64,000 bases of DNA from contig NC_089544.1 in assembly GCF_040115645.1 (NCBI RefSeq), positions 1,674,001-1,738,000 on the forward strand, given 5' to 3'. Positions 36,301-48,313 of this stretch are shown here, in pieces (the stretch's first letter is position 1; each line of letters begins with the position of its first letter). Origin of the DNA: Euwallacea fornicatus. Its lineage: Eukaryota; Arthropoda; Insecta; Coleoptera; Curculionidae. A program made the position numbers and the translations under genes. Under the pieces are notes generated by a model. That model saw nothing but the letters and a program-made list of their open reading frames with translations, did not search any database and was not told the origin of the DNA.

Positions 36301-38274
36301 AAGTATGTCTAACGAATATAAGATATCCATGTAAACAAGCGCATGTCACCTGCACGTGATCCGTTCAACACGAGAATATTGAACAGGACCGTAGCCAGCC
36401 AGGTATCGCATTGAAAAAGTTTTCAAAACGAGTTCTGCGGGCAGTGGAGTTTAGCCACGTCTAGTGTATTTCCAAAATTATTCGTCTTATACATTAAACA
36501 GTTAAGTGGTTAAGTTTATACTGAATTATAAACACTCTGCATTCAAAATGAAACAAGTCAGTTTCTGTGAGACGTTATCACACTTGTGGCATATCGATCA
36601 TTCGGATGTCACCATCGACCAATCGGCGGCGACCAAGCTAGCGATCACGCGTTTGATTTGCTTACGTGAATATTTTACGTTCGCAAGACATGCTAGAGCT
36701 CGGGTACCTGAGGGTGGTACCTAAATCCAAAATCTCAAGTGGTCTGAGATATGAGTGAGAGAGCTTCGAGCAGACCGACCAACAATGTGAGAAATCCTCT
36801 AAATACATCTTCGAAAATAGAACAAGTCCGACATCCACAAGGACGTAATTTATCGTAGACCGGGCGCCAAATTATCATGTATGCCGAGCCCCTTTCTAGC
36901 CGCGTGTTATCTTTCCTCTGAACACGACTAAGTCAACACCGAAACGTTCTATCGGGTAAATCGAACGGGCAAAAACTAAATTTCCTACAAACCAAGCGTT
37001 AACCCTCGGCCATTTTACTTCGGCTTATCCACGAAACAAATTCAACAAAAGCAGGTGAATTAGACATAAATTTGAAATCGAATTTGGAAATATCGCAGCT
37101 GTGGATCAGTGTTGCCAAGATGGGAATAAGAATTTCCACGTATGTGGTTTGAAATTTATTCCGCAAAGTGTGCGATCCAGGTCTTCGTTGGAATCAGAAG
37201 TAACGAGTGACATCCACCTTCGAATTTCCATCTATTGCCGAGATACTGCCGCGCCTCGAAGTCTTTTCAGGCCGACGATGAAGGGGGATGGGGAACGAAA
37301 AGGGGCCACCACGGCCCAGCTGAAGGAAAGTCGCAAGGACGCCTGCGAGGATTTGGAGTTGAATGTAAAAATGTGATAATTCAAGATGGCGCCCATAAAC
37401 TTTTTCACAATCGACAGAATGACGAATTCAAAATCCGGCGATATGAAAAACTCTAGCTCAAACTGACAACCAATTTTCCACTTTACATTGGTCAGTTCTG
37501 CGATGACGTCAGATTATAAGAAAAAAAACAGCGTGGCTGGTGCTAGTTCCAAGTGGATCAGCACGGCTAGCGCCTAAGATGGCGGCCGTTGCGTTAAGCA
37601 TGAACCGGCGTAAGTACCTTTCGTTAATTTTTTGGGGCTTATTTAGAAGTGAATGAAAACGCGATTCAGTAGGCGATAAACCATTCTATGAAATCCAGAG
37701 CTTGATCTAGAAAAGTTCACTGGTTGTTCATCGCCTTGACAACATTCAAATAACATCGAAAAAGAGCTGAAAACTTACCTGACAGATCTTCTCGAACCTA
37801 TATGCCCAAAACGCGCCTATGAGAACGTCCCCAAATATTAACACTAAAAGTAGCAACCAATAGGCATTCAGCAGTTTCTCTGATAGTTTTAAGGCAGCTA
37901 CACACCCCAATACTTGCAAGGCTCCTCCCTGTGTCGCTAACGCCAGGTACGCGTACAGGAACGATGGCTGGTACAATGTGAGCGAAGGTATCAGACTTCT
38001 GCAAAGTAGTGAGGGATGCTGAGGGTGTTGATCCCAGGGCGGGAATGGTGTGATTTTACCTTCTGAAGTCAAAAAGAAGGGTTTTGACAGCGGCTCCAGC
38101 GAAAGCCAGAGCTCCAGCCAGTAGTGCTGTGTTGCAGGTGTAGATCCAGAGGCGGTAGTAGCGCATGGCCCTGCCGCCCGGCCCGTAGCCGCCCGTCGTC
38201 GCCGACCTGCCACCTGCGCGCCGAAGCGGCATCCGCCTCCGTAGGCCCCCCTCAGCCGTGCCGCCCCAGCCCAT
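33373..38274 (-). CDS. Tetraspanin
   Basis: Four-pass membrane protein that organises membrane microdomains; the specific orthologue is not known. Exons: 38274-38060, 37998-37779, 34670-34461, 33802-33639 and 33580-33373, phases 2, 0, 0, 2, giving 338 aa. Order: an Arg/Gly-rich 40-aa cytosolic N terminus; TM1 about 43-64 (TALLAGALAFAGAA); TM2 about 88-107; TM3 about 115-136 (WLLLLVLIFGDVLIG); the large loop about 137-222; TM4 about 225-250; and a long 85-aa tail ending YHRSRSQDNI. Loop cysteines are CCG at 178-180, PSSCC at 202-203, Cys213 and GC at 221, a six-cysteine pattern. N-glycosylation sites are Asn189 and Asn209. The start is the ATG at 38274 in a GCG-ATG-G context. A further 5' exon cannot be excluded, because an AG acceptor lies just upstream. 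A GTAAGC donor lies 9 bp after the stop, so a 3' UTR intron is possible. The third intron is 3.1 kb. Confidence 0.9.
34671..37778. other. Tetraspanin intron (3.1 kb)
   Basis: Interrupts the gene between TM3 and the large loop. No nested gene is convincing. A plus-strand ATG at 37579 (MAAVALSMNR, then a GTAAGTA donor) could be a first exon on the other strand, but no partner exon was found. Confidence 0.6.
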
Positions 38275-38334
38275 CGCCCCCCATGCACCTGGCAGACAAA
38301 AATACAGCTCTTTATCCAACGTCATATAAGACAC

Positions 38335-38385
38335 CCTATATATATACATATATATACATATATATATATGTATATACATATTGTG
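38335..38385. repeat. TA/TACA microsatellite next to an ACACCCTATA end
   Basis: Alternating TATATACATATATA runs follow directly after GACACCCTATATAT, a motif resembling the TA-targeting MITE ends elsewhere in the window. Confidence 0.8.
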
Positions 38386-38891
38386 TACGTTCCGTAAACA
38401 ACTTTCAAAAATACCCGGTGTTACGAACCCAAGATGGCGTGCACTTTTCCGTCACTGTCACTGTCTTTTCATGACCTCATCTGTCTTAAAGTTAATTTTG
38501 ACATTTCCCGTTAAATTCCCCGATTGCCGGTGCACGGGCTCGACATTTCGAATCTTTTCCAAAGCGATATTTTCATAAAGCTTTTTATCGTCACGGGATA
38601 ATGGTCAGTCAAGGAGCTTAGCCTCAAATTTCGTGCTTGACAGGCCGAAATTTTCGTCCCTTTACGGCACAAAATAAATGAGCTTCAGAACTCCAAATGA
38701 GATTAATTAAAGTAATATATCGAAGTACGCAACAGGGCTAAACTTCCGGATATTAACACTGGATTTAAGTTCTCTGGCATCGCTTGGTTTTTCTCAATTC
38801 GCCGAAGCACGGTTGTGTAGTATTTAAATTTTAAACTGAAAATTGTTGCAAGTAAAGCGATCTCAAAATGTCTTCGATAATGGAAGAAATT

Positions 38892-39060
38892 TACGTGACA
38901 TATGTCGTCCCTTTTCCTGTCATAATTGGATGACAGAATGAGTGACATATGTGACGTAAATGAGATTCTTGTCACTATTGAATGACAGAACGAGTGGAAG
39001 CGTGAAGTCCATGAGAGTGACAGTCGGCACTCTTAATTACGTCACGCGCGAGTGACGGTT
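38892..39060. promoter_or_regulatory. TGAC-rich cluster upstream of the tetraspanin
   Basis: Within about 165 bp there are seven TGAC and about four GTCA cores, including ACGTGACATATGTCGT, GTGACATATGTGACGTAA, two ATGACAGAA repeats and TACGTCACGCG. These resemble CRE-like and TALE-homeodomain TGACAG sites. It lies 0.6-0.8 kb upstream of the tetraspanin start. Confidence 0.35.
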
Positions 39061-41000
39061 GGCTTGTTTAGCTTCCTTTTTTGCATCAAGCTGTCATTTA
39101 ATCCAAACTCCGATCATCCCCTTCCCACGAAATAAGGCCAAACTACCCATAAAATTACATCCCCATACAAAAGGTCAATAGCAGAAGCTGCGGCACGTGG
39201 AACCGTATTTTCTCTGTGATGTGCGAATCGATTGAAAAGGGACTTCGATAAATGTCGATGCCCTTCAGCTTCGCCACAATTCGATCATTCACATGTCTCT
39301 TCTGCCCGAGAGACTCATAGCATTTCCTGTTATTTTTCTCTTTTGGTGTCGGTTCAATATGAAAATCCGCCTGTACTGAAAAATGACCCTCGATTTCCAT
39401 CAATTAACTGCACTGAATTGTACCTACTCGTGAAAAGAGGTTGTTAATGCCGAGGAGTTTGTTAATACCTCGGGTAGCCGTTTTTCCCAAATTAACCGAA
39501 TCAGATCGCCGCATAGTTTCCGCCAAAAGCCGGATTAAGAAGTGTTTTTTTTATTTTTTTATTAAATTCAATTTTATGGGTTTTCAAGAAGATCGCCGAA
39601 TAAAACTTTGCCGGAAATCGATTGGCGATGGGAGAGGGAACGTGGCCTTGGAAGAGATTCTTTCTTCTATTTAATATTATTACCCGGCAATGGAGAAAGC
39701 TTTTAAGACCAAACTTTTTTACTTCTTGCGGTCAATAATAATTATTGTTATATCCGGAATCATTTAGAGCTAGTTTTTGACCAGAGCTGAAAACAAACAC
39801 ATTAAGCCACTTCGGTCTTATTTTAATTTAATGGATAAACTTACAGGGATTAATGGATTTTGGGTGTTTATAAGTGGAAACATTTTTCTATTTATTCGGG
39901 GTCTATTTTCGAAACCTTTGTTTCGGCATTATATCGTGGCATCAACTAAACCGATAAATTTCATGCAAGATGCGGTAAGCAGATATCTATTATAAAAGGA
40001 ATGTTGGCCCAGAAATGCGATATATTACCTACATCGTCTTCTGTGGATAATAAATCAAAGTAGGATAAACCCATTTTACTTTCCCGTCCCCCATTTTCTA
40101 GGTACCTCAATTTTAACAGTGATCAATGCAGTACGTAACGTTAGAGCTATGCTGTTTACAAGCTCTATATTACGTTTTTATTTCACGTCGTAGGCATGCA
40201 TTGACTTTCCAGAAATAGAGGAAATTTCGAAATTATTTACCAGCCAGATAATTCGATCGTTGGCGAGATAATTACCTAGATAATTAGATAACCTACCCCG
40301 AATCTCACCAAATAATATGCTGTAATAGATTTTTGAATGATGCGGGCCCCAAACAGTCTGTCGAGGGCGTATTTATAGCCGAAAACGCAATATCAATTCC
40401 AAACCGTAAATAGGCATCCCCCAAAGGTAATTTCGCGACTTTATTGACATTTAACGCGAAATTTTATTAGGTTATATTAAAAGGGAGAAACAGGAAAAAA
40501 AACGGGGGATTCTAATGGAAATGGTTTTAGTTGAATGAGTGTGCCTTTTAATCGCCACGAACGGGGGGTTTTTGAGGAATTCGCATGGAAACGCGCCAAC
40601 GGGGAACTCAATATTTTAGATAATTTTTTTCTCACACCCATCAGCTAAAAAGTTTTTGTTCTCGTACTCCCGAAATTCCTGGAAGTAAAAACTTAAAGAG
40701 AGTGCAGTGGAGGGTAGAAAGTTTGTCTCTAGTGGGACACTTCCGTTCGTAACTTTTTGCTTTTGATGGAAAAAAATCAGCCTGCAAGACTTGCCTTATT
40801 GCTTTATTATTGAGTTAGGTTTACAATTTCAGGATCGAAGAGTAACTTAGAAAGAACTTTTTTTCTCCCACTGCCAGCTTTAAGAGGGACCCTCATCGAG
40901 GGTGTTCAGCGATTGTGAAGTACGTTTTCGCGCCTTTTCCCCCACACGGTTGAAAGCCGATCGCGACTCGTGCATGTGCTGTCGCTCATTACGCTCTACA
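39061..41000. other. No recognised gene
   Basis: AT-rich DNA; short open frames at 39155-39403 (-) and 39777-39995 (+) lack motifs or splice context. Confidence 0.4.
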
Positions 41001-41019
41001 GGACGTTCGTTAGTGACGC

Positions 41020-41800
41020 GCGGATATCTCAAGGTGGGATCCTCAATGAAAAAAGTTTGTCATATGAACCGCGTACCAAGAGTGTTCCGTCACGAAAATA
41101 CGGGGTTGCGTAGTTTTAGAAAAAAAAAAAAAAAAAAAATGGAACTTGACCAGTATGTCCGAAACCGCATGAGATATTTCAACGAAATTTGGAATGTAAA
41201 GGGGCATTAATTGCAGTAAAAATGTGCAGTTCAATGCAAAACTATTTTAACGCGACAAATAAAACACTGGAAAATTGGACACATTGTGAGGTTGACACGG
41301 AAATGAAATATAAATTACAACAAAAAACAAAAAAAAGAGATTTTCACAAAAAATGTCGAAGATGACTCCCTTCCCTTGATACGCATACTTCCGCCCTTCT
41401 TCTCAAGGAATTGAGCACTCTTTCCAATATTCCCGAAGTATTTCCTGTTACGTAATTTCACCACTCGTTGTAAAAATCGATTTTTTTCATTTCTTGTTAG
41501 TTGTAATTCATGTTTCATTACAACCCATAATGTGTTAAATTTTCTATAATTTTACTTCTGGTATTAAAACAATTTTCAATGAATTTGCATTGAACCGCAT
41601 ATTTTTACTGTAGTTAATGCCGCTTTATAAACTGCCATTGCATGCCAAATTTCTTTGAAATGTCTCAAGCGGTTTTGGAAATGTTCGTTCGTTGCCATTT
41701 GCTCTCGAAAACTCTGCAGCCCTGTACATTCGTAACGGGGCTTTTTGGGGACATGATTTATACGACAAACTAGCATTACCTTTTCACGTAGACCCCCACC
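41020..41800. mobile_element. Foldback element with diverged inverted arms
   Basis: The arm at 41020-41250 and the inverted arm at about 41576-41800 correspond along their length. When read, both give similar pseudo-peptides (N.VP...R.E.TGL.SFR and NR.R.F.EIW). A loop of about 325 bp separates them. A transposase relic lies just right, at about 41887-41945 (WPPRRPDLNPLDF). Confidence 0.6.
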
Positions 41801-42869
41801 TTAAAACATCCGCACATCATTAAGGAGCCCTTGTATAATATATGAATTTTTCGCATCGACAAATTGCACATACTAGCGAACATCTGTGGCCGCCACGCAG
41901 ACCAGACTTAAACCCATTAGATTTTATTTCTTTCGTTTTTTTACAGTCGTTGGCATGCAAATCTGTGTTCTGGTTATAATCACGCACTTTACAACATTGA
42001 TGTGTAATATACCACTATCCTCAAGCTTCCATTCAAACTTAACCGATAAGTCGGGAACCTCCACTTTTATTCGAACGGCAGCTGGGTAAACCAGGGATTT
42101 CTAATGGCTACAAAAGCTACTTTAACTAATTGATAACCAGACTCCATTTTGTTTCCAACTAGGATTTTTGCATCCGAACAACGTCCAGAGAGTTTTCCTA
42201 TTGAAAAGCTCAAAGGGCAGACTTTTCGTGTCCGTTGCACAATTGAACTGGTTTTAATTAATACGTTTGTAGAGTTTGGGTCTTTTGTGAAAACTTTGTA
42301 AAGGTCCATTATTTGTTCGAGTGTAAAAGAATTTTCCAATAAATTTCCGCTAATAAAGATAATGCACGATAGAGATAAAAAGGGCTTTGTGTGTTCCTGA
42401 TAATATCGAAGATTTATGGTAGTAACCGACACCTTTTGGTGCTACTCATTGAGTATATTGAACTTGCCAGCATTTCCAAGTTATTTATTTAACGCGAGGT
42501 GATGGCTGAAAAATCTGGAACTAAAAAATATCTTCAACCCTAAAATATCTTCAGGGGCGTAGTCGGGACGATCTCTGATCTCCATCGGGTTTCGCGAGGA
42601 GCTTCCAGGGTGCGGATTTTTTTATCCTTCGGGGTTTTCTCGTAGGGGAGATTCGGAACAAAACGCTTCGAAGGCGAAATGTTAATTTTACGTTGAATAT
42701 GGTAATAAGAATTTCCCAGCGTTTAGTCTTTGGACTTAAAGTCGATTCATAACGAAATGATATATAATAAGACGTGGAAATTACGAGAGAGGAAAGCAAG
42801 CGTAGGTCCGTGTCCATTAAAATAGCTCAGGCAAGATTTTGAAATAAATTAACGTTTAAACATGTTACA

Positions 42870-43760
42870 AATATAAATTTCTAAAGATCAACCGTAGGTA
42901 TCGCGGTAACCGTAAGAGCTACGAGATCGCTTGAATTAAATTGGGGCAAAGTGACGTAACTTAGGTTTCGAAAAATAGATCGTTCGAAGATTTAAAAAAT
43001 TCCGATTACTTTCGGACTTATTCGAAAAAAACTGAAGTTTTGAAAACACTTTTACATATCATTTTCATCTGCTTACTTGACGTGATAATCCAAAATTATT
43101 GACACTGCGTTAGTGTAAATTTGCCTCCTCTACAATCTGGCGATGTCACATTTGAAATGCGACGTTTCGATTTTCGGCCACCATCATCAACTTTATTGTT
43201 TGTTATGGGCGCCATTTTGGATTTTCACATTTTCGAACTTTGCTTTTTGTCTCATTACGTTGATGTACCACATGTTAAGGTTCAGTCTTCGACTCCGGTG
43301 GAAATATCTACAATCCTATTTTGTCAAAAACTACCTTGGAAATAATTAAATAACCTTTCCCATAAATAAGGGTCCAATGGGGACAAATCTGGTGAATGCG
43401 CGGGCCAATGGATGTCTCCGTTGCTTGCAATGGCTCCGCTGGGAAATATTGTAGATAAATAGTCAGCCACTTCTCCGACATTATATGGAGGTACACCATC
43501 TTCGATCCAAAAGTTATTCAAACGATTGACGTTCGCACCAAACTGCAAGGCTGAACCGTAACATTTAATACATCATTGTAATCAGAAAAAAAAAGCTGAA
43601 TTAAAAAATGTCAAAAATCCAAGATAGCGCATATGAGAAGAAACAAAGGTGATGATGGTTTCCGAAAATCGAAACGTCGGATTTCAAATATGACACAGCC
43701 ATGTTGCCGAAGAGGGAAACTTGCCCCGATGAAGCGTTAATAATTTTCAATTATCTTCCC
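42870..43760. mobile_element. Mariner-derived repeat with inverted arms, copy 1
   Basis: Left arm 43137-43330 (ACGTTTCGATTTTCGGCCACC, then GGGCGCCATTTTGGATTTTC) is repeated inverted at about 43585-43720 (CGAAAATCGAAACGTCGGA). Between them, 43548-43324 on the minus strand keeps a transposase C-terminal relic: VPPYNVGEVADYL, then DIHWPAHSPDLSPLDPYLWE. No full transposase is present. Confidence 0.7.
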
Positions 43761-44940
43761 AAATAAGTTGGGAGAAAAATTAAATCGTTTTTTTTAAGTT
43801 TTTAACAAATTTTTTGCTTTGAAATTTTGTCTTTTCTTTTATAATTTTTTTACACATGATTAGTGAAAATAGTAATTCTTCTCGCTCTCATGAACTCCTT
43901 ATCAGTTCCTATCCTTCATCGCCTTACCTACTCTTCCTTCGAACCTTTTCTCTTGAATTTTTGCGTTTCGCTATTATCAGCACCTCTAACTCAAATTATT
44001 AAATTTCTCTTTGTTCGGAACTTGCTCTCGGCCATTTATGGAAAATGAAAAATCTCTTCATAAATTTCCCCGATAAGGCTACGAACACTCCTCGAATTCC
44101 GCAAAATGAAACTTTCATAATCGGTTCACTGCAACTTCCTTTAAAACTCTTGAATTCTCAGAAGAATATATTAAATTGGAAACGCAGTCTTGAAGTCAAA
44201 GACAAGAACTCCTCGCTCTGGGCGAGTTTTATTCCTTTTCATTCGATGTTAAAGTGCCAAAAGAACGCAATACAGAATGACTGACTGCATGGTGAAAATG
44301 TAAACCATAGTTGAAATTTTTCCTGCTGCTCGTTTTTTCCTTTTGTTTGATTTATATGTAAAACTGCACTTCTAAGTCTAGAAAAACAGTTAAAAAATAA
44401 AAACAAAAAATAACTGTTTTGATCAAACGAAAGTCCTATGTGTTCAGACCTCAGATGACCACCCAAACCTTTAGAAAAATTGAAAAAAAGTCTCAATTAA
44501 CAGTGGGTTAGAGCTCCTTTAATATACGTAAGTTACAGACAATCGCATCCAGGGATTGACTCATTGAGATCTGGAGTGTCAAAACTGACTTCAAATATTG
44601 ATTTTCGATTGTTACGGAGTTCAAAGGATATGGCGGAGTGCGTAATTCTTAACAATGCACTCACGGCATATGAATCTTTGATCCAACCGTCTATTGTTGG
44701 CTTCGACAGGCGCAAATTTCCTTCCGTGCACCACAAAAGCAATAATAGTGTATTGTAATTACGCAATTACCATTCACTGATGTAGCCAGTTCTCGACTTA
44801 GTCATGTGGAAAGGTTAATAGGCTAAATCACAACCGGAGTCAAACATCCAGAAAAACACTGGTTTAGGTGCTAAATGTAACCCGTATTTTTTCATTAGAG
44901 CTCATTTAAAGGGACTTACGACTCTAGAATAAATCAGAGG
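43761..44940. other. No recognised gene
   Basis: Between two transposon copies; short frames only, none with a known motif. Confidence 0.4.
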
Positions 44941-45114
44941 GTGATCAGGTTATCCTAGAGAAAATAAACGCTTTAATGACCCTGATTGAGATTTATTCTA
45001 CGGTTGAAAATGTCTGAGAAATTAAACACCCTAAAATCGGAGAGTTCGTTCAAAGCAAAGACATCGTGATTAAGTAATGAGAATTGTTTCGAGAAAACGT
45101 AATTTCGTTTTATC

Positions 45115-45392
45115 GGCTCATTGGCCGGCACGTACACCAGATTTTTCCCCCTCAGACCCATGAGGATTTGTGCTATTTTCGACAAGACTGCATGACCGAT
45201 CCTTAGTACGTGATGCAACATCATAAACAGAAAAAAAACTCAATTCAAAAATGGGAAAATCGAAAATGGCGCCCACAAGACAAAAAAAAGTCGATGATGG
45301 TTGCCGAAAATCGAAACGGCGCATTTCAAACGTGACATCATCGGCCGGTGCAAAGGGCGTAAAATTGCACTGGTGAAACGTCAATAATTCAT
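45115..45392. mobile_element. Mariner-derived repeat, copy 2 (partial)
   Basis: Starts in the transposase motif (WPARTPDFSPSD, then a TGA) and runs into the arm that contains AAAATGGCGCCCACAAGACA and GCCGAAAATCGAAACGGCGC. It corresponds to the right half of copies 1 and 3. The left half is missing or unrecognisable. Confidence 0.65.
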
Positions 45393-46170
45393 TTGTTTAT
45401 AGTTCATTTAATATGTCTTCTTGTATGTCTTCTCGACCTCCCGTGGTGTTTGGGAAGAATATATAAATTCTCACACAACTTTTTTTTTAATTACCCCCAA
45501 CCCCTTATTTTGGCATTTTATTGATTTAATCGCACCTCCGAAAATTAAAGTGAAAAAATTGAATCGTTCGTCATGAAAAATACATTTCGGGGGGTATTTT
45601 AAACCCTGAGTTTGAAAAATGGTCCTTTATCTAAGGTCCCTTGTCCTCGAATTCCCTTTGGATGCACGGAAAGAATGAAACCAGCATAATCGAGCCCCTA
45701 GTGTCTATAAATAGTTTATAATGCTGTGACTATCTCTGGAATGAATCCAGTGTTTTGATACAATTTTAGATCCGTTTCCGAGCAGCTTCTCCACTGCTAA
45801 CAAACGTGTCCAGGTGGCATATGTTAATTTAACATTTCAGCGTAAACTTGAATAAATAGTACTTCATGTTGCTTTTTAATGATACGATACACACAATAGC
45901 TTCCCATACGTTTCGTTATTATTTCCTCAAAAAAAAAAACAAAAAAAAAATCTGGAGATTTAATTAAAAATTCGCCGGACGAAGCTCTATATGGAATTCA
46001 GACCTGATGCCGTGCAGTATCATGAACGAGTTTGCCGTTTACACTCTGGCTGTGCACACATTATATTCATCCCTAAAATGCTTATCGTTCAAACGAGTTT
46101 AGGTTATAGATCCAAACTAAACCTTCCAGTAAACAGCCAATAGCAAATGAGTCTTTGAAACGGGTTAAAA

Positions 46171-46250
46171 GTAATTAACTGTAATTAACAGTAATCAATT
46201 GTAATTATCAGTAATCAATTGTAATTAATTGTAATTAATTGTAATTAGGG
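46171..46250. repeat. Eight 10-bp tandem units of GTAATTAATT type
   Basis: Exactly eight consecutive decamers, each starting GTAAT: four carry the TAATTA homeodomain core and the others differ by one or two bases. No gene starts nearby; the closest is the start-less peptide paralogue about 0.9 kb to the right. Confidence 0.92.
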
Positions 46251-47144
46251 GAACGTGCACATACAATTTTTAAAGTGCGATCATGATATTTTAAAATAAA
46301 AGCAAATTTGAGAAATACACTGTAAAGTTGTTCCGCAACACTTCGAAGGAAGCAAAAATAATTATCCAAGAAACCTCTCCAGTGTGCCTTTGGAAACAAA
46401 TTCCGGAACTCGCAGATACATACGCTTACGAGTCCCCAGTGTGTCTTTCGGAAAATCGTTCCATAATTTAACTTAGCTAGTGAAAGCGGCAAACTTTCCC
46501 TATCGAATCGTTTAAGGCAAATTCCTTCAGAATTACTTAGGTGCTTGGCAAGTTGCGCATAAATTCTCCAAAAGGCCTCAAGTTATGGATCAACCTGAGA
46601 CTGATATATAAAAATTTTCCTTTATACGTCCGCCTTTGTTCATTTATTTTATCGCATCCTGCAATGTGCAAGGGAAGGGTGCAATTCGACGGCGGAAACA
46701 GCGATGCACAGTACGATAGGGCACATTTTTCCTAAAATCTGGGAAGAAATTTGATAATAACAAAAAATTGTCGTGATGGAACATTTAGTTTCAAATAATA
46801 AACACGTTCGCCATTGGGGTGCGCTAAAAAAAAGGGGGCCGACGCGTCCGTGACCCCCCGCCTTTCCCCACCGTGGTTTCGAAATTTTTTTTTCACCCAA
46901 ATTATAGAAAAAGTTCGCCTCTCCGAACTGTGAATTGCCACAAAATCGCATTAAACATCTCAATAAACGCCGAAGTTACTAACAAAATTCTGTGTTTTTT
47001 TTTAACAACTTCAACGCTCTGTATAGACAGGGTAAAGCGCCAAAAGAAAAATCGTATAGGACAAGCCTAATTATTTTCGCTCAGGGAACCTGTGGTTAGA
47101 GAACCGGCCTACTAATTTCCAACACCCTGTAGTTAACCCGAAGT

Positions 47145-47324
47145 CTAACCCCAGATGAGCCCTATTTCAAATCCTAGACCGCCGATCAATCCAAGAGCAC
47201 CAAGGGCTAATCTAGGGCTAGCAGCGGCGGTGGGGGAGGTGTCAAGATCGGCTGGGACCAAGACTGCGCTTAAGATAGAGGAGATGGGCAGGACGGCGAA
47301 GAGGGTGCCAGCTGCGAATTTCGC
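47145..47324 (-). pseudogene. Gly-rich secreted peptide paralogue without a start codon
   Basis: A 59-codon frame reading KFAAGTLFAVLPISSILSAV, then Ala/Gly/Leu-rich sequence ending GFEIGLIWG and TAG. The KF start, hydrophobic signal-like segment, length and Gly-rich tail match the peptide genes at 50-60 kb. Where the others have ATG this one has GCG (47324-47322), and no in-frame ATG occurs before an upstream stop. A TATA box remains upstream. Either a dead gene, a sequencing error, or translation from a non-AUG codon. Confidence 0.6.
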
Positions 47325-47390
47325 GTTGAGTTGATGAACTGTTGTTCTTCACCCGCTGTGAAGCACTGATGTCTTTGGTTCGGAATTGTG

Positions 47391-47398
47391 TATTTATA
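47391..47398 (-). promoter_or_regulatory. TATA box of the start-less paralogue
   Basis: TATAAATA on the minus strand, 67 bp before the position where ATG would be; the distance is similar to that of the intact paralogues. Confidence 0.6.
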
Positions 47399-47689
47399 TG
47401 CGATGATGCTTGTAGGCACAGAACAAATAAGTTGTAAATAAGCTGCAACTTTACATCATCGCGCTTGTGGATTTTTTTTTTGCCTTATAAAGTGACAAAG
47501 ATATATTACTCGTGTCTGTGTGCTGATAAATCTTATTATCACACGCGGGGGGGAATTACATCAGAATGTTCGAAGGAGATTAATCGACAATGAAAAAGTT
47601 GCCCTTTAAGATGTCTTGTGATATTTTAAAGCAACGTGGAAGCTCTCAAATGGACGTGCGATACACTTTTGTATTAAATGAACAAATAT

Positions 47690-47940
47690 CCTACTGGGAT
47701 ATTTCATTCCACGCTACTTCAAGATGGCGTCGTAGATCGTTCAAATTGCTTGGAGACCGCGGTAAATTTCGAAGATGGCGACGACAAAAAATGTTCAATA
47801 GGTGATAAGTCCGGCGACCGTGCAGGCCAAGGCAGCATTTCCAATTGTGCTTATTCCAGGTACCTTCGAGTAATGTTTGCAGCATGCGCCCCGCATTGTC
47901 TTGTTGAAAAATGCCATTTGATCAAGACTGAGTGAAGGGT
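47690..47940 (-). mobile_element. Mariner-type transposase fragment
   Basis: The minus strand carries a WPARSPDLSPI-like stretch near 47810-47845 and a DLRRHLEVAWNEIS segment near 47700, the usual C-terminal order in this transposase group. It is too short and broken to be functional. Confidence 0.5.
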
Positions 47941-48313
47941 ACGACTGCTGTTCTCACGACATCGTTACCGTAACATATTTAAGAAAACGCCACTGGTTTT
48001 TGCAAAAATTAGTATCGCTTCCTTAAAGTCAGATTAGTTCCGATTAAAAAGTGCTTCTTGTACAGTTTTTCTCGCTAAATAGAAGGACGTACCGGCACGA
48101 ACGCCACTGATGTATGTAACAAAACTCATCTCAATATCTCAACGAGTGTTCGAAAATATAAAATAAACCATTAAACATGGAAAAGTTAGAACACCCCGTA
48201 TCAGGAAAACCGGTATATTTCCGGACCCATGTTCATATGAGCTTTTTTTCATATTTGTAGATGCACAATCTGTCCTTAAATTTTCCTCACAACATTCTGT
48301 AACACCCTGTATA

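Noticed and set aside
38275..38379. Extension of the tetraspanin frame into an MYIHIYIC-type N terminus
   Set aside because: It reads through a TA/CA microsatellite and an AG acceptor-like site; the ATG at 38274 is the better start.
46171..46250. Short regular repeat considered as a CRISPR-like array
   Set aside because: Units are 10 bp with no spacers, in an animal genome.
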